Origin: an uncultured Dysgonomonas sp.
GTDB lineage: Bacteria > Bacteroidota > Bacteroidia > Bacteroidales > Dysgonomonadaceae
Assembly (NCBI GenBank): GCA_900556485.1
Contig: USOX01000013.1
Coordinates: forward strand, 1-64,000
DNA length: 64,000 nt
Direction: 5' to 3'
Positions within the stretch are counted from its first letter, which is position 1. Each line of letters opens with the position of its first letter. A program made the position numbers and the translations under genes. Positions 37,050 through 46,937 of this stretch are shown here, piece by piece. The notes below the pieces were generated by a model that saw only the letters and a program-made list of their open reading frames with translations, did no database searches and was not told where the DNA came from.

Positions 37050-37271
37050 CTAAGCTGTAATTAATTCGATTGCTTCTAAAGGGCAAATAAAACTGCATAG
37101 AGCACAACCTGTACATCTTTCAGGAAATTCTACGGTTGCATAACTATATTTCTCTCCATATATCATTCCAAGCACGTTCCGTTCACATCTGTCTACACAC
37201 CTCTCACACCCTATACATTTACGTTCGAATATTTGTAAAGATATGATCTTCCTTTTCTCCTTTCTAAACAT
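37050..37271 (-). CDS. Small 2x[4Fe-4S] ferredoxin-like protein
   Basis: The 73 aa protein has two 4Fe-4S motifs, CIGCERCVDRC (with a further Cys) and CTGCALCSFICPLEA, in the usual ferredoxin layout. It starts with basic residues (MFRKEKRK). It is the first gene of the minus-strand unit that ends with the ECF sigma factor. It may be a redox sensor or an electron carrier for that system. Confidence 0.85.
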   Translation of the reverse strand: MFRKEKRKIISLQIFERKCIGCERCVDRCERNVLGMIYGEKYSYATVEFPERCTGCALCSFICPLEAIELITA

Positions 37272-37495
37272 TCTTTGGTTTATTATTCATTATACTCATT
37301 TTTACTTTGAGCGCTCTTATTATTTAAGACGAACGATGATTCCTGATATTTTAAAATCATATTATTTTTTTTGAAATAAAAATTATTTTATTGATAATCA
37401 ATCTAAACTATAGTATTCTAAATATTGTTTACCTTACATTATTCTTATAACTCAACCAATATATGTACTTTTGAGGCTTAAAAAATAGATAACAG

Positions 37496-38404
37496 ATGAG
37501 GAAAATTAATGTAGCTATTATTCTATTATTTGTAACATTATGTATATCAGCTCAGGATAAACCGGATTTATCCATAGGATATGATAGCATGAAGAACTTC
37601 TTACATAAAAATATAGAGGTCTACAAAGGACAGGAACTTTATTTAAGAGGATTGGATAAGTCATCGCAGTCGTACGGATATAGCGGGTTTATATTGAAAT
37701 ATAAAAATGATGACGCATTATTAAATGATGAAAAGAATATCTATAAACCTAATGACAATTACAATTCACGTTATGAAGATTTAGTCGGAAGGTATTTTAA
37801 TGTACTGGATGTAATAAGACATGCAAATACAAATAATGAATATTATCTAAAGCTGCAGGAATTATCGAGTGGTGATATCGTTTATTATAAATATGATACA
37901 AATTCTGAGTTTACATTTCCTTTTATAGTGAGAGGCTTTCTTGAAAAACAGAAACAATTATTAATAGCTAAAGAATATGTAATTGCAGACGATATTTTAA
38001 AGGTCTCCCGCAATTTAGTAACCGGAAAAGGTATTGTATTTACCACAGGCGACAAATGGACATGTACAGATATTACTATAGACAATAGAGCAAATGAACT
38101 TGTATTGGTTTTACAAAATAAAGGAGGAGTTAAAATAACAGTTCCTTATTCTACATTAACAGATGAAGGCATTAAAAAGATATTTACAGCAGATGAAGCT
38201 ACTACATTGACCCGTAAGTATAATGTAAATAACTTTCGCCGTATATTACAAAATAAGATCAGGGTAGGGATGACTAAAGAAATGACTCGTATGGCTTGGG
38301 GCGAACCTACTCAAATAAATCAAGCCGGAACAAATAAAGAACAATGGATTTATCCTGCCGGAACTCTTTCATTCAATGGTGATAAAATAATAAGTACAAA
38401 ATAG
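37496..38404 (+). CDS. Secreted protein with SmpA/BamE-like C terminus
   Basis: The 302 aa protein has a signal peptide (MRKINVAIILLFVTLCISAQ). The C-terminal 40 residues, IRVGMTKEMTRMAWGEPTQINQ followed by EQWIYPAGTLSFNGDKI, match the SmpA/OmlA (BamE-like) pattern. The rest is beta-rich with no recognised domain. It sits 6 bp before a CDF transporter gene, with which it may be co-transcribed. Function unknown. Confidence 0.7.
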   Translation: MRKINVAIILLFVTLCISAQDKPDLSIGYDSMKNFLHKNIEVYKGQELYLRGLDKSSQSYGYSGFILKYKNDDALLNDEKNIYKPNDNYNSRYEDLVGRYFNVLDVIRHANTNNEYYLKLQELSSGDIVYYKYDTNSEFTFPFIVRGFLEKQKQLLIAKEYVIADDILKVSRNLVTGKGIVFTTGDKWTCTDITIDNRANELVLVLQNKGGVKITVPYSTLTDEGIKKIFTADEATTLTRKYNVNNFRRILQNKIRVGMTKEMTRMAWGEPTQINQAGTNKEQWIYPAGTLSFNGDKIISTK

Positions 38405-38410
38405 TCTTTG

Positions 38411-39280
38411 ATGAATAAAACGCAGACAGCCGAAAAAGCTTCATGGTTTAGTATTTTAGGGAATACAGCTTTGGCTCTGTGCAAATGGCTTGCCGGATAC
38501 TTTGGTAATTCCTATGCCTTGATTGCAGATGCTATAGAGTCTACAGCCGATATTTTTTCTTCTATATTGGTGCTTTTGGGTATTCGTTATTCAAGTAAGC
38601 CTGCAGACGAAAATCATCCATATGGACATGGGCGGATAGAGCCTTTGGTCACTTTTGTTGTAGTTGGCTTTTTAATTATATCAGCCACTATCATTGCATT
38701 GGAAAGTATAGAAAATATCCGTACACCACATGAGGGGCCAAAAACTTTCACTCTTTTTGTTCTTGGTGCTATTATCCTTTGGAAGGAAGTTTCTTACCAG
38801 CTGGTGATGAGAAAAGCAAAGCAAACAGGTAGTACATCTCTAAAAGCTGATGCATGGCATCATCGTAGCGATGCAATTACCTCGGTGGCAGCATTTATAG
38901 GTATATCCATTGCTATTTATATGGGTGAAGGATATGAATCGGCTGACGATTGGGCTGCTCTTTTGGCTGCTTTTATTATTCTCTACAACAGCTATCGTAT
39001 ACTAAAGCCTGCATGGGGCGAAATGATGGATAAAGATGTCTATGCAGATATGGCACATGATATATCTACATTTGCAAAGAGTATCGATGGTGTTTTAGAT
39101 ACAGAAAAATGTCATATCCGGAAGACAGGAATGATCTATTATGTCGATCTCCATATAATTGTTGATAAAAACATCACAGTAAAGGAAGGTCACGATATAG
39201 CCCATCATCTGAAAGATAAATTGAAGGAATATCGTCCCGAAATTGCGGATGTACTGATTCATGTAGAACCTTCCGAATAA
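38411..39280 (+). CDS. Cation diffusion facilitator (CDF) metal transporter
   Basis: The 289 aa protein has six membrane helices and the CDF metal-site motifs: ALIADAIESTADIFSS in helix 2, ENHPYGHGRIEPL after it, and KADAWHHRSDAITS in helix 5. The C-terminal domain (DMAHDISTFAKSIDGVLDTEKCHIRKTG and IIVDKNITVKEGHDIAHHLKDKL) is the cytoplasmic metallochaperone-like part. It exports Zn2+, Fe2+, Mn2+ or Cd2+ in exchange for protons; the metal is unclear. The start is ATG 38411, preceded by TTG. Confidence 0.93.
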   Translation: MNKTQTAEKASWFSILGNTALALCKWLAGYFGNSYALIADAIESTADIFSSILVLLGIRYSSKPADENHPYGHGRIEPLVTFVVVGFLIISATIIALESIENIRTPHEGPKTFTLFVLGAIILWKEVSYQLVMRKAKQTGSTSLKADAWHHRSDAITSVAAFIGISIAIYMGEGYESADDWAALLAAFIILYNSYRILKPAWGEMMDKDVYADMAHDISTFAKSIDGVLDTEKCHIRKTGMIYYVDLHIIVDKNITVKEGHDIAHHLKDKLKEYRPEIADVLIHVEPSE

Positions 39281-39284
39281 AAAT

Positions 39285-39315
39285 TAAAAGAGCCAGCCAT
39301 CACTGGCTAGCCCTT
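39285..39315 (-). terminator. Terminator after the beta-barrel gene
   Basis: AGCCAG and CTGGCT form a stem; on the complement it is followed by CTTTTAATTTTT. Confidence 0.55.
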
Positions 39316-39358
39316 TACTCAAATTGAAATCTGATTTCTAACCCCTTATGATTATAGG

Positions 39359-40105
39359 TTAGAATCTTACACCTAATTTGATCATAGGTTGTGATAAGAT
39401 TGAGATATTATGATTGTCTGAAGAAAGCAATCCTAATCCTACTTGAGGACGTTCACTATATTTCGAATACTGATAAGAAACCGGACGTATATCAAATCCT
39501 ACATATAATGCTGAATTCATAAAATAATCAGCTCCTACAACCGGTGCTATTTTCAAAGCATATGCTTCACCAAGTGTTGCTCCGGTATATTCTTCACTGT
39601 CTTCGGCATTTACTGTAACACGTCCATAGGCATAGCCTATTTCTCCTCCAACTCTTAAAAATAGTTTGTCGCTTTTTGTGTTAAAATAATGATCCGCACC
39701 TATTCCAATATAATATTGTATATTGTTACCGCTTGGTACAGCATTGTATGTGGGTACTTCACCAGCCTCTATTTCTGAATTATTTCCTGTCTGAGTTCCT
39801 GTTATTTCGCTATAGCCGGGATTGTGGCTGTAGCTTAAGCCTCCTGTCAGTTTCAAAGCCCATCGGTCAGTAACGAACCACTTTCCTTCAATATCTAATA
39901 TAGGCTTTTTATCGAACCATGCATCCATAGGTGCCGATAGTGTGTAGTTAGATAAATTAGGTTTTGGTGCAGATGTCCCGATATATGAACCTACTCCAAA
40001 GTTAAGGGAAACCATTAGGTCACCTTTTTTAGGTTCTGTATTGTTTTGGGCAAAAGCCAAAAGGTTGGAGGACAGGAGCATTGTTAAATATAATATTTTT
40101 CTCAT
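39359..40105 (-). CDS. Outer-membrane beta-barrel protein
   Basis: The 248 aa protein has a signal peptide (to about residue 20, LAFAQNN) and amphipathic strands ending in an aromatic residue (PMIKLGVRF), as expected for a small outer-membrane barrel of the OmpW/porin-like Bacteroidetes group. It follows the coiled-coil lipoprotein gene by 80 bp, with a hairpin in between. It may anchor or position that lipoprotein, but nothing in the sequence proves it. Confidence 0.72.
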   Translation of the reverse strand: MRKILYLTMLLSSNLLAFAQNNTEPKKGDLMVSLNFGVGSYIGTSAPKPNLSNYTLSAPMDAWFDKKPILDIEGKWFVTDRWALKLTGGLSYSHNPGYSEITGTQTGNNSEIEAGEVPTYNAVPSGNNIQYYIGIGADHYFNTKSDKLFLRVGGEIGYAYGRVTVNAEDSEEYTGATLGEAYALKIAPVVGADYFMNSALYVGFDIRPVSYQYSKYSERPQVGLGLLSSDNHNISILSQPMIKLGVRF

Positions 40106-40127
40106 TTTAGCTTCTGTTTTTATTAAA

Positions 40128-40162
40128 ATGAGTTGAGGAATGGGTTTCCTCCCTCAACTCAT
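40128..40162 (-). terminator. Hairpin between lipoprotein and barrel genes
   Basis: An 11 bp perfect stem (ATGAGTTGAGG with CCTCAACTCAT, 40128-40138 and 40152-40162) is followed on the complement by TTTTAATAAAA. It may partly terminate transcription between the two genes. Confidence 0.6.
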
Positions 40163-40185
40163 ATTTGTAAGATTAACCTTTTAGT

Positions 40186-41886
40186 TTATTTAGTTCTTGC
40201 GTCAATGATTGCTTTTGCAGAATCTGCTTGTTTTTGAGCAGCACTCAATAGCATTTCTAATTGAGCTATTTTTGCTTTATCTGCTGCTATTTGGTTTTCT
40301 AATACAGATATAGCATAATTGTTATTAGTTTCGAAATCAACTAAGGCTGTTTTCAAGTTGTTTATATCAATTTTAGCTTCTGCTATATCATCTTCTAATC
40401 CTTTTATTTTGCTTTCTTTTATAGCTTCCAGATTAGTACCATTAAATGCAGCATTCTCTAGGGTCTGATAATAAGATTTTAATGCATTAGCTTCTCCCAT
40501 TTTTGCTGCTTTAGCTTCGTAAGCAGCAGTATATTCATTCGAAGCTTTAAGGTAAGCATCTCTTAGTATTGTTGGCGTTGATTCATCTTTATATAAAGCT
40601 TTAACGTCTTCTATATTTGCAATTTCACCTGTAATCCAATTTACTTGATAAGTCGCATTAGTAAGTGAGTATTGTGCATTAGTAAGCTTTGTTTGTCCTT
40701 CCTGATATTTATTATATTTATCAGTTTCAGCAACTTGAGCCGCATTATATTTAGTTGATGCTGTTGTAACGGCAGCATCTGCTGCATCTTTTTGAGCTTG
40801 AGTAGAGCTTGGATTGTTGTACACAGTTTGTTGATCTTCTCTTGCTTTTTCTAATTCTGTATATGCAGTCTCTCTGTTTGTTTCAGCTGTTCTGTATTCC
40901 TTATGTAATCCCTCTAGTTTAGATGTTGCATCTTTAAAATCTGCATCAGCTTTTGTTTTATTAGCATTAGCTTTTGTCAGATCAGCTTTTAAGTCTGTTA
41001 GTTTTACATTTAATTCAGCGATAGAATAAACATTCCCTGTTGTACTATTATAAGCTGCATTGCGAAAATCATCCCATATAGTCCAGGCATTATCCATTGC
41101 AATCTCAGCTTGTAATCTTTTGTTTTCAAGAGCAGGTATTTCAGTAAATAGCAGTTTAGCCTCATCTGATTTTGCTTTTTTAATTTCGTTATTGATATTT
41201 TGTAAATCAGAAGTTAATAATAAATCTTCCCAGCTTTTTAGTTCTGCAGAATAACCTTCGATAGCTGCATTTAAATCAGCAATATTACGCTCGGTTTTTC
41301 TTGTAAGTTCATCTAAAGCATCTTTTTTATTTGCTTTAAGACTAACCAAAAGCTTCTCATCTTTAAGTAACTCAATTTTCTTTCCAGCCAATTGAATTGA
41401 GTAATCATTTACTTCACTAATAGCATCCTGATATGCCAGGATTGCACCTTTTAAAGCAGGATCTTCAGCATCAGCCTTAGCCATTTCTTCTTTTAAAGCT
41501 TGTTCTGCTTGCAATAAGGCCAATTTGTGTTTTTCTAAGTCAGCTTCGGCTTGTTTAATTAGTGCAGCTGTTGTTGCCTCAAGTTCTTTCAGTTCAAGCT
41601 CAAATCTTTGTTTGTCTTGCTCTGTTTCTGCAGCTATTTTAGCAGTTTCAATCTCTATTCTTTTTGCTTCGGCATTTTTCAGAGCTGCTTCCGCAGTAGC
41701 AATAATTTTAGCTGCTTCTCCTTGAGCAATTTGATGAGCTGCTTCTGCTTTCCAATATTCGGCTTTGGCACCGCGTAATTCAACAACACTTTGCGACTCC
41801 GAATCGTCAACACATGATGTAGTAGTGAATACTATTCCTGTACATGTTAAGGCTAATACAGGAAGATAAAACTTCAATTTTCTCAT
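40186..41886 (-). CDS. Large coiled-coil lipoprotein
   Basis: The 566 aa protein has a lipobox (FTTTSC, cysteine near residue 25), so it is probably lipid-anchored in the outer membrane. The rest is almost all Ala-, Glu- and Lys-rich heptad-like helix from residue 40 to the end (for example KAEAAHQIAQGEAAKIIATAE, AKIAAETEQDKQRFELELKELEATTAALI), making a long coiled coil with a few breaks. It has no enzymatic motif. A structural or tethering role is likely. Its upstream gap of 239 bp is shared with the divergent S24 repressor gene. Confidence 0.72.
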   Translation of the reverse strand: MRKLKFYLPVLALTCTGIVFTTTSCVDDSESQSVVELRGAKAEYWKAEAAHQIAQGEAAKIIATAEAALKNAEAKRIEIETAKIAAETEQDKQRFELELKELEATTAALIKQAEADLEKHKLALLQAEQALKEEMAKADAEDPALKGAILAYQDAISEVNDYSIQLAGKKIELLKDEKLLVSLKANKKDALDELTRKTERNIADLNAAIEGYSAELKSWEDLLLTSDLQNINNEIKKAKSDEAKLLFTEIPALENKRLQAEIAMDNAWTIWDDFRNAAYNSTTGNVYSIAELNVKLTDLKADLTKANANKTKADADFKDATSKLEGLHKEYRTAETNRETAYTELEKAREDQQTVYNNPSSTQAQKDAADAAVTTASTKYNAAQVAETDKYNKYQEGQTKLTNAQYSLTNATYQVNWITGEIANIEDVKALYKDESTPTILRDAYLKASNEYTAAYEAKAAKMGEANALKSYYQTLENAAFNGTNLEAIKESKIKGLEDDIAEAKIDINNLKTALVDFETNNNYAISVLENQIAADKAKIAQLEMLLSAAQKQADSAKAIIDARTK

Positions 41887-42031
41887 AATTAAAATGCTAG
41901 TGATTAATAATTTAGTTATTCGTCATTAAATTTTTTGTGGTAACTTTATTTGTTTATAAATATTAAAATATATGAAAATCATATGTTTACATGATATTTA
42001 TCTAACTTTGCTTGTTAATTTAAGATAGAAG

Positions 42032-42080
42032 ACAATATTTTATACAATATTTCATTGCAAATATACAATTAAATATTGTA
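42032..42080 (+). promoter_or_regulatory. Candidate operators of the S24 repressor
   Basis: Two direct ACAATATT units (42032-42039 and 42044-42051) precede the 17 bp palindrome TACAATTAAATATTGTA (42064-42080), which lies 45 bp before the repressor start. The identical 17-mer occurs again inside the repressor gene at 42281-42297. Confidence 0.55.
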
Positions 42081-42125
42081 GAAAAAAGTATTTTTTGATT
42101 TTATTTATAAAAATATAAGCTAAAA

Positions 42126-42770
42126 ATGAATGATGCTTGGGATAGACTGGAGAAGGTTATTAAATCAACAGACTTGTCAATCAATAAATTTGCAGAATCA
42201 ATTGGTCTTAAAAGATCGGAAAACCTATACAGGATAAAAAAGGGGAAAAATTCAATAAGTAAGGATCTCGCAGAAATAATTACAATTAAATATTGTAATT
42301 TTAGTAAGTCATGGCTATTGACAGGCGAAGGGACAATGTATGCCAATGGACAAGAAGAAGCTAAAACCTCCATAAAAAAAATACCATTCTACGATTCCAT
42401 AATATTAGATTCTGATGGAGTTGAAGAAATGACATTAAAAGAACCGCTTTATTATATAGAAGTTCCTACACTTGCCAATTGTGATTTGGCTGCATTATTT
42501 GTAGGAGAGTCTATGAAGCCCGAAATACCGTCAGGAGCCATTGTTACATTAAAGGAAATTGCATTATCTCAAGTACTTCCTGGAGAAATGTATATGATTG
42601 TTACAGATAAATATACTACCATTAAATATGTAAGGAATGTTACAAATAATGATTCACTCCTGAGATTGATTCCAAAGAATACAGAAGCATATGATGAAAT
42701 GTTGTTGGATAAATCTTTTGTTCGTCGTTTGTTTTTGGTAAAGGGAGTTATCTCTACTAAGGTTATGTGA
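42126..42770 (+). CDS. XRE-type HTH repressor with S24 peptidase domain (LexA/CI-like)
   Basis: The 214 aa protein has an N-terminal helix-turn-helix (STDLSINKFAESIGLKRSENLYRIKKGKNSISKDLAEII) and a C-terminal S24 domain with the catalytic serine in GESMKPEIPSG (about residue 124) and the likely catalytic lysine in KYTTIKYVR. A self-cleavage Ala-Gly site between the domains is not obvious, so it may have no RecA-mediated autolysis, or a divergent site. The gene is monocistronic and divergent from the coiled-coil lipoprotein gene. Operator-like palindromes flank and enter the gene, pointing to autoregulation. Confidence 0.85.
   Translation: MNDAWDRLEKVIKSTDLSINKFAESIGLKRSENLYRIKKGKNSISKDLAEIITIKYCNFSKSWLLTGEGTMYANGQEEAKTSIKKIPFYDSIILDSDGVEEMTLKEPLYYIEVPTLANCDLAALFVGESMKPEIPSGAIVTLKEIALSQVLPGEMYMIVTDKYTTIKYVRNVTNNDSLLRLIPKNTEAYDEMLLDKSFVRRLFLVKGVISTKVM
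42281..42297 (+). promoter_or_regulatory. Second copy of the 17 bp operator, inside the repressor gene
   Basis: TACAATTAAATATTGTA here is identical to the copy at 42064-42080, 217 bp upstream. It encodes residues in the ITIKYCN segment. Confidence 0.5.
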
Positions 42771-42827
42771 TTGCTATACATTTTTAATGCATAGATAAAA
42801 GAAAAAGATAAAATTGCAGATATTAAT

Positions 42828-42869
42828 AAATGAAGAGGGTTATTTCATCAGAAATAACCCTCTTCATTT
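42828..42869. terminator. Bidirectional terminator between the S24 repressor and frdB
   Basis: A 19 bp perfect stem (42828-42846 with 42851-42869) with a 4 nt loop; both convergent genes end next to it. Confidence 0.85.
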
Positions 42870-42887
42870 ATTATAAGGAAAAAATAC

Positions 42888-43643
42888 TTAGTCTTTAAGC
42901 TTTGCCTTCAGGAACTCACGGTTCAAACGTGCAATATTACTGATTGAAACGTTTTTAGGACATTGCATTTCACAAGCCTGAGTGTTAGTACAGTTACCGA
43001 AACCTAGCTCATCCATTTTCGAAACCATTGCTTTTGCACGGCGAGCAGCTTCAACACGTCCTTGAGGCAACAATGCTAATTGGCTAACTTTAGCTGAAAC
43101 AAATAACATTGCCGATCCGTTTTTACATGCAGCAACACAAGCTCCACATCCAATACAAGAAGCAGCATCCATAGCCTCATCCGCATCTTTCTTCGGGATT
43201 GGAATTGCATTAGCATCAGGTATACCTCCGGTGTTTACGCTTACATAACCACCAGCTTGCATAATTTTGTCAAATGCAGTGCGGTCTACCATCAAGTCGC
43301 GGATAACAGGGAAACCTGCCGAACGCCAAGGCTCTATAGTAATAGTTTCACCATCTTTGAACTTACGCATGTGTAACTGACAAGTTGTTACGTCTTCGTC
43401 CGGTCCATGAGGATGTCCGTTAATATAAAGGCTACACATACCGCAGATACCTTCGCGGCAGTCATGATCGAATACTACAGGCTCTTTACCTTCGTTGATT
43501 AATGTTTCGTTCAGTATATCAAGCATTTCAAGGAATGAGCTTTCTGTCGAAATGCCATCAAGTTTATATGTCTCATAAGCTCCTTTTACTTTAGGACCTC
43601 TTTGACGCCAAACTTTTAATGTTATATTTATTAGTTTTTCCAT
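42888..43643 (-). CDS. frdB: Fumarate reductase/succinate dehydrogenase iron-sulfur subunit
   Basis: The 251 aa subunit carries the [2Fe-2S] motif [19 protein letters not shown] and a later Cys, then the [4Fe-4S] motif [11 protein letters not shown] and the [3Fe-4S] region with [24 protein letters not shown]. It passes electrons between the cytochrome b and the flavoprotein. It is the last gene of the frdCAB operon on the minus strand; 18 bp separate it from frdA. In Bacteroidales this complex works mainly as quinol:fumarate reductase in anaerobic growth. Confidence 0.95.
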   Translation of the reverse strand: MEKLINITLKVWRQRGPKVKGAYETYKLDGISTESSFLEMLDILNETLINEGKEPVVFDHDCREGICGMCSLYINGHPHGPDEDVTTCQLHMRKFKDGETITIEPWRSAGFPVIRDLMVDRTAFDKIMQAGGYVSVNTGGIPDANAIPIPKKDADEAMDAASCIGCGACVAACKNGSAMLFVSAKVSQLALLPQGRVEAARRAKAMVSKMDELGFGNCTNTQACEMQCPKNVSISNIARLNREFLKAKLKD

Positions 43644-43661
43644 TGTTTTCTGAGTTACAAG

Positions 43662-45635
43662 TTACGCTTTATAGTTTCTTTGTTGTCTAACTACAAATTC
43701 GTAGTCAAGAGGTTCTTTAATAAGCTCAGGAGCAGAATCTTCTCCGGTGAATTTCCAACATGAAACATAAGAATAGTTTTCGTCGTCGCGCATAGCCTCA
43801 CCTTCAGGAGTCTGATATTCTTCACGGAAGTGTCCACCGCACGATTCGTTACGGTTTAGTCCGTCATAAGCCATCAATAATCCTATTTCGATGAAGTCTG
43901 CTAAACGTAAAGCTTTTTCTAATTCAGTGTTCAAATCGGAAGCATCTCCCGGAATACGGACATTAGACCAGAATTCCTTTTTCACTGCCTTAAGCTCTTC
44001 TATAGCTTTCTCTAACGATTCTTTTGTACGAGCCATACCAACGAAATCCCACATAATAAGACCAAGTTGTTTGTGGATAGAATCTACCGAGCGTTTACCT
44101 TTAATACTCATCAGTTTGGCAACCTTTTCTTTCAGTTCGTTTTCAGTCTGAGTAAATTCAGGAAGATCAGTACTGAAACGTGGAACAGAAATCTGGTCAG
44201 CCAGATAATTTTGAATTGTATATGGAAGTACGAAATATCCGTCAGCCAAACCTTGCATCAACGCAGATGCACCAAGGCGGTTAGCTCCGTGATCCGAGAA
44301 GTTAGCCTCTCCAAGGGCGAATAGACCTTTGATGGAAGTCATCAACTCATAATCTACCCAGATACCACCCATTGTATAGTGGATAGCAGGATAAATCATC
44401 ATTGGAGTCTCATATGGATTTTCGTCTACAATTTTATCATACATTTGAAACAGGTTACCATATTTAGCCTCTACCACATCTTTACCTAAACGGTTGATAG
44501 CATCAGCAAAATCAAGGTAAACAGCAAGCCCTGTTGATCCAACTCCGAAACCTGCATCACATCTTTCTTTTGCAGCACGTGAAGCAACGTCACGAGGTAC
44601 AAGGTTACCGAAAGCAGGGTAGCGTCTTTCCAGATAGTAGTCTCTGTCTTCTTCTTTTATTTGAGTTGGTTTTAGTTTTCCTGCACGGATTGCTTCTGAG
44701 TCTTCTTTCTTTTTAGGAACCCAGATACGTCCGTCGTTACGAAGTGATTCCGACATCAAAGTAAGTTTCGATTGGAATTCTCCATGAACAGGAATACAAG
44801 TAGGGTGGATTTGAGCAAAGCAAGGGTTTGCAAAATATGCACCTTTTTTATACGCTTGGATAGCAGCAGAACCGTTCGACCCCATTGCATTAGTAGAAAG
44901 GAAGAATGTATTTCCATATCCACCGGTTGCAATTACTACAGCGTGAGCTGCGAAGCGCTCCAGTTCTCCTGTTACAAGGTTACGGGCAATAATACCACGC
45001 GCACGTTCTTCGCCGTTGTTGTCTTTTACAAGAACAACGTCAAGCATTTCGTAGCGTGTATAAAGTTTTACACTGCCTTTGTTTACCTGACGGCTTAATG
45101 CAGAGTAGGCACCTAATAATAATTGTTGTCCTGTTTGTCCTTTAGCATAGAATGTACGCGACACCTGTGCTCCACCGAACGAACGGTTATCAAGCAAACC
45201 TCCGTATTCGCGAGCAAAAGGTACTCCCTGTGCAACACATTGGTCGATGATGCTGTTTGCTACTTCAGCCAAACGGTGAACGTTTGCCTCACGTGCACGA
45301 TAGTCACCACCTTTTATTGTATCGTAGAACAGACGGTAAACAGAGTCACCATCGTTTTGATAATTCTTTGCAGCATTGATACCTCCCTGTGCAGCGATAG
45401 AGTGAGCACGGCGAGGTGAGTCTTGAATACAGAAGTTCAACACATTGAAGCCCATCTCTCCAAGAGAAGCGGCAGCAGAAGCTCCTGCAAGACCTGTACC
45501 TACTACAATAACGTCCAAACGGCGTTTATTGGCAGGATTCACCAGTTTTTGGTGAGCCTTATAGTTGGTCCATTTTTCAGCTAATGGCCCTTCAGGTATT
45601 TTCGAATCTTTTTTCGGATCTAGTATAGTACTCAT
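43662..45635 (-). CDS. frdA: Fumarate reductase/succinate dehydrogenase flavoprotein subunit
   Basis: The 657 aa subunit has the FAD dinucleotide fold ([19 protein letters not shown]), the covalent-FAD histidine segment [44 protein letters not shown] and [20 protein letters not shown]. It reduces fumarate (or oxidises succinate) in the cytoplasm, bound to the membrane by FrdC. The length fits the B-type (Wolinella/Bacteroides-like) enzyme. It is the middle gene of the operon. Confidence 0.96.
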   Translation of the reverse strand: MSTILDPKKDSKIPEGPLAEKWTNYKAHQKLVNPANKRRLDVIVVGTGLAGASAAASLGEMGFNVLNFCIQDSPRRAHSIAAQGGINAAKNYQNDGDSVYRLFYDTIKGGDYRAREANVHRLAEVANSIIDQCVAQGVPFAREYGGLLDNRSFGGAQVSRTFYAKGQTGQQLLLGAYSALSRQVNKGSVKLYTRYEMLDVVLVKDNNGEERARGIIARNLVTGELERFAAHAVVIATGGYGNTFFLSTNAMGSNGSAAIQAYKKGAYFANPCFAQIHPTCIPVHGEFQSKLTLMSESLRNDGRIWVPKKKEDSEAIRAGKLKPTQIKEEDRDYYLERRYPAFGNLVPRDVASRAAKERCDAGFGVGSTGLAVYLDFADAINRLGKDVVEAKYGNLFQMYDKIVDENPYETPMMIYPAIHYTMGGIWVDYELMTSIKGLFALGEANFSDHGANRLGASALMQGLADGYFVLPYTIQNYLADQISVPRFSTDLPEFTQTENELKEKVAKLMSIKGKRSVDSIHKQLGLIMWDFVGMARTKESLEKAIEELKAVKKEFWSNVRIPGDASDLNTELEKALRLADFIEIGLLMAYDGLNRNESCGGHFREEYQTPEGEAMRDDENYSYVSCWKFTGEDSAPELIKEPLDYEFVVRQQRNYKA

Positions 45636-45681
45636 ATCTGTTTTTCTTTTAATCTTTAACTAAAAATAATCAGTGCTCGAC

Positions 45682-46383
45682 TTATGCTAGTGGGCATAAC
45701 ATAGCTCTTGCGTAGAAATAGATAGTAACAAATGCAAACGCAAGGCAGATAACTGTAGCTACCACTTGTCCAATTACTTTCCAACGGTTCATCCAAATCT
45801 GATTGTTCCATCCTATAGTTTGGATAGCACTCCAGAATCCGTGAGATAAGTGGAACCATAGTGCCACATACCATACCAAATAAGCTACAACAACCCAAGT
45901 CTGGCTGAAATAGTATTTGATAAATGCTGCTCCATCTTGAGGAGATACCACCGCATTACCAAGTTCAACTTCGTGATGTCCCATCAATTCTGTGAACATC
46001 ATTTTGTACCAGAACTGGCTAAAGTGTAGAACCATAAACCCGATAACGATTACTCCCAAAACAAACATGTTCTGAGAAGCCCATTCTACATTTCGTGGAC
46101 GTACACTTATTGCATAAGGGTCATTTCCGCGAGCTTTACGATTCTGTATAGTCAGAATAAGTGCATACAGGAAGTGGATTCCCACAAGACCTGCTAAAGC
46201 AACTGTTCCTGCAACGGCATACCAGTTAGCACCAAGAAGGGCACAAATCGTGTTGTAAGCCTCCTCCGAAAATACCGCAGTTACGTTCATTGCTGCGTGA
46301 AACAGCAAAAACAAGACAAGAGCGACCCCAGAGATGCTCATTATCAACTTCTTGCCAATAGAAGATTTAAGTAACCAACTCAT
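45682..46383 (-). CDS. frdC: Fumarate reductase/succinate dehydrogenase cytochrome b subunit
   Basis: The 233 aa protein has five membrane helices and conserved haem-ligand histidines (LFHAAMNV, GIHFLYALIL, MVLHFSQFW, WFHLSHGFWSAIQTIGWN), the layout of the di-haem cytochrome b of B-type fumarate reductases. It receives electrons from menaquinol. It is the first gene of the operon, 46 bp before frdA. Confidence 0.95.
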   Translation of the reverse strand: MSWLLKSSIGKKLIMSISGVALVLFLLFHAAMNVTAVFSEEAYNTICALLGANWYAVAGTVALAGLVGIHFLYALILTIQNRKARGNDPYAISVRPRNVEWASQNMFVLGVIVIGFMVLHFSQFWYKMMFTELMGHHEVELGNAVVSPQDGAAFIKYYFSQTWVVVAYLVWYVALWFHLSHGFWSAIQTIGWNNQIWMNRWKVIGQVVATVICLAFAFVTIYFYARAMLCPLA

Positions 46384-46937
46384 AAAATTAAAATTGTTTT
46401 AGTTATATTGAATAGTTAATTATTTAGCTGATAATTATAGAAAATAACCATATGTAATTGCTTTTTTCTATTACCATGCAAAAGTAGATTAAATAAAGCT
46501 ATTTTCAAAGGAAAACAAGGTGTTTTTCCCTGCAAAATGTTTTTCGTTTATGCTCCAGTTTTTCAATGAACTTTTTCAGGCTTACTGAATATAAAAGGTT
46601 ACAAAAGTAACACCTCTTAGCAGATTAATACAATTTAATATCATCAAATTGACAATCAATCATTAAGGTATTAAACTGCGTTTGTTTTCCTTATTGAAAA
46701 AAGCAAGGAAACGCACTCTTTGGCGGAACTTCCGTTACCAGATCGTTACCACTTTTCAGTAACGAAAACTACTGCCAAAGATAGCAAAACAACATGGTTT
46801 AAAGGGTAAAAAGGTAAAGTTATTTATTCTCCGGCAATCAAATTTGACCGGAAGATTTTATAGCACCAGTCAGCCTTACATTTCATAGATTCCTGTAGCT
46901 CATTTAAAAGTAAATTCAAAAACAGAAAAATGAGCCT
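46384..46937. other. Intergenic region between frdC and the integrase; probable element edge
   Basis: The first part carries the frdCAB promoter and a weak GTGACA-type repeat (AAAAGGTTACAAAAGTAACA at 46593-46612). The second part, from about 46660, has GTTACC units (CCGTTACCAGATCGTTACCA, then CAGTAACG near 46757), which are possible recombinase binding sites, since the tyrosine recombinase starts at 46938. I could not find the matching attachment repeat. No gene is seen. Confidence 0.45.
46479..46509 (-). promoter_or_regulatory. Bacteroidetes-type promoter of frdCAB
   Basis: On the complement, TTTG (46509-46506) is followed after 19 bp by TACTTTTG (46486-46479). It lies about 95 bp before the frdC start. 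Confidence 0.65.
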
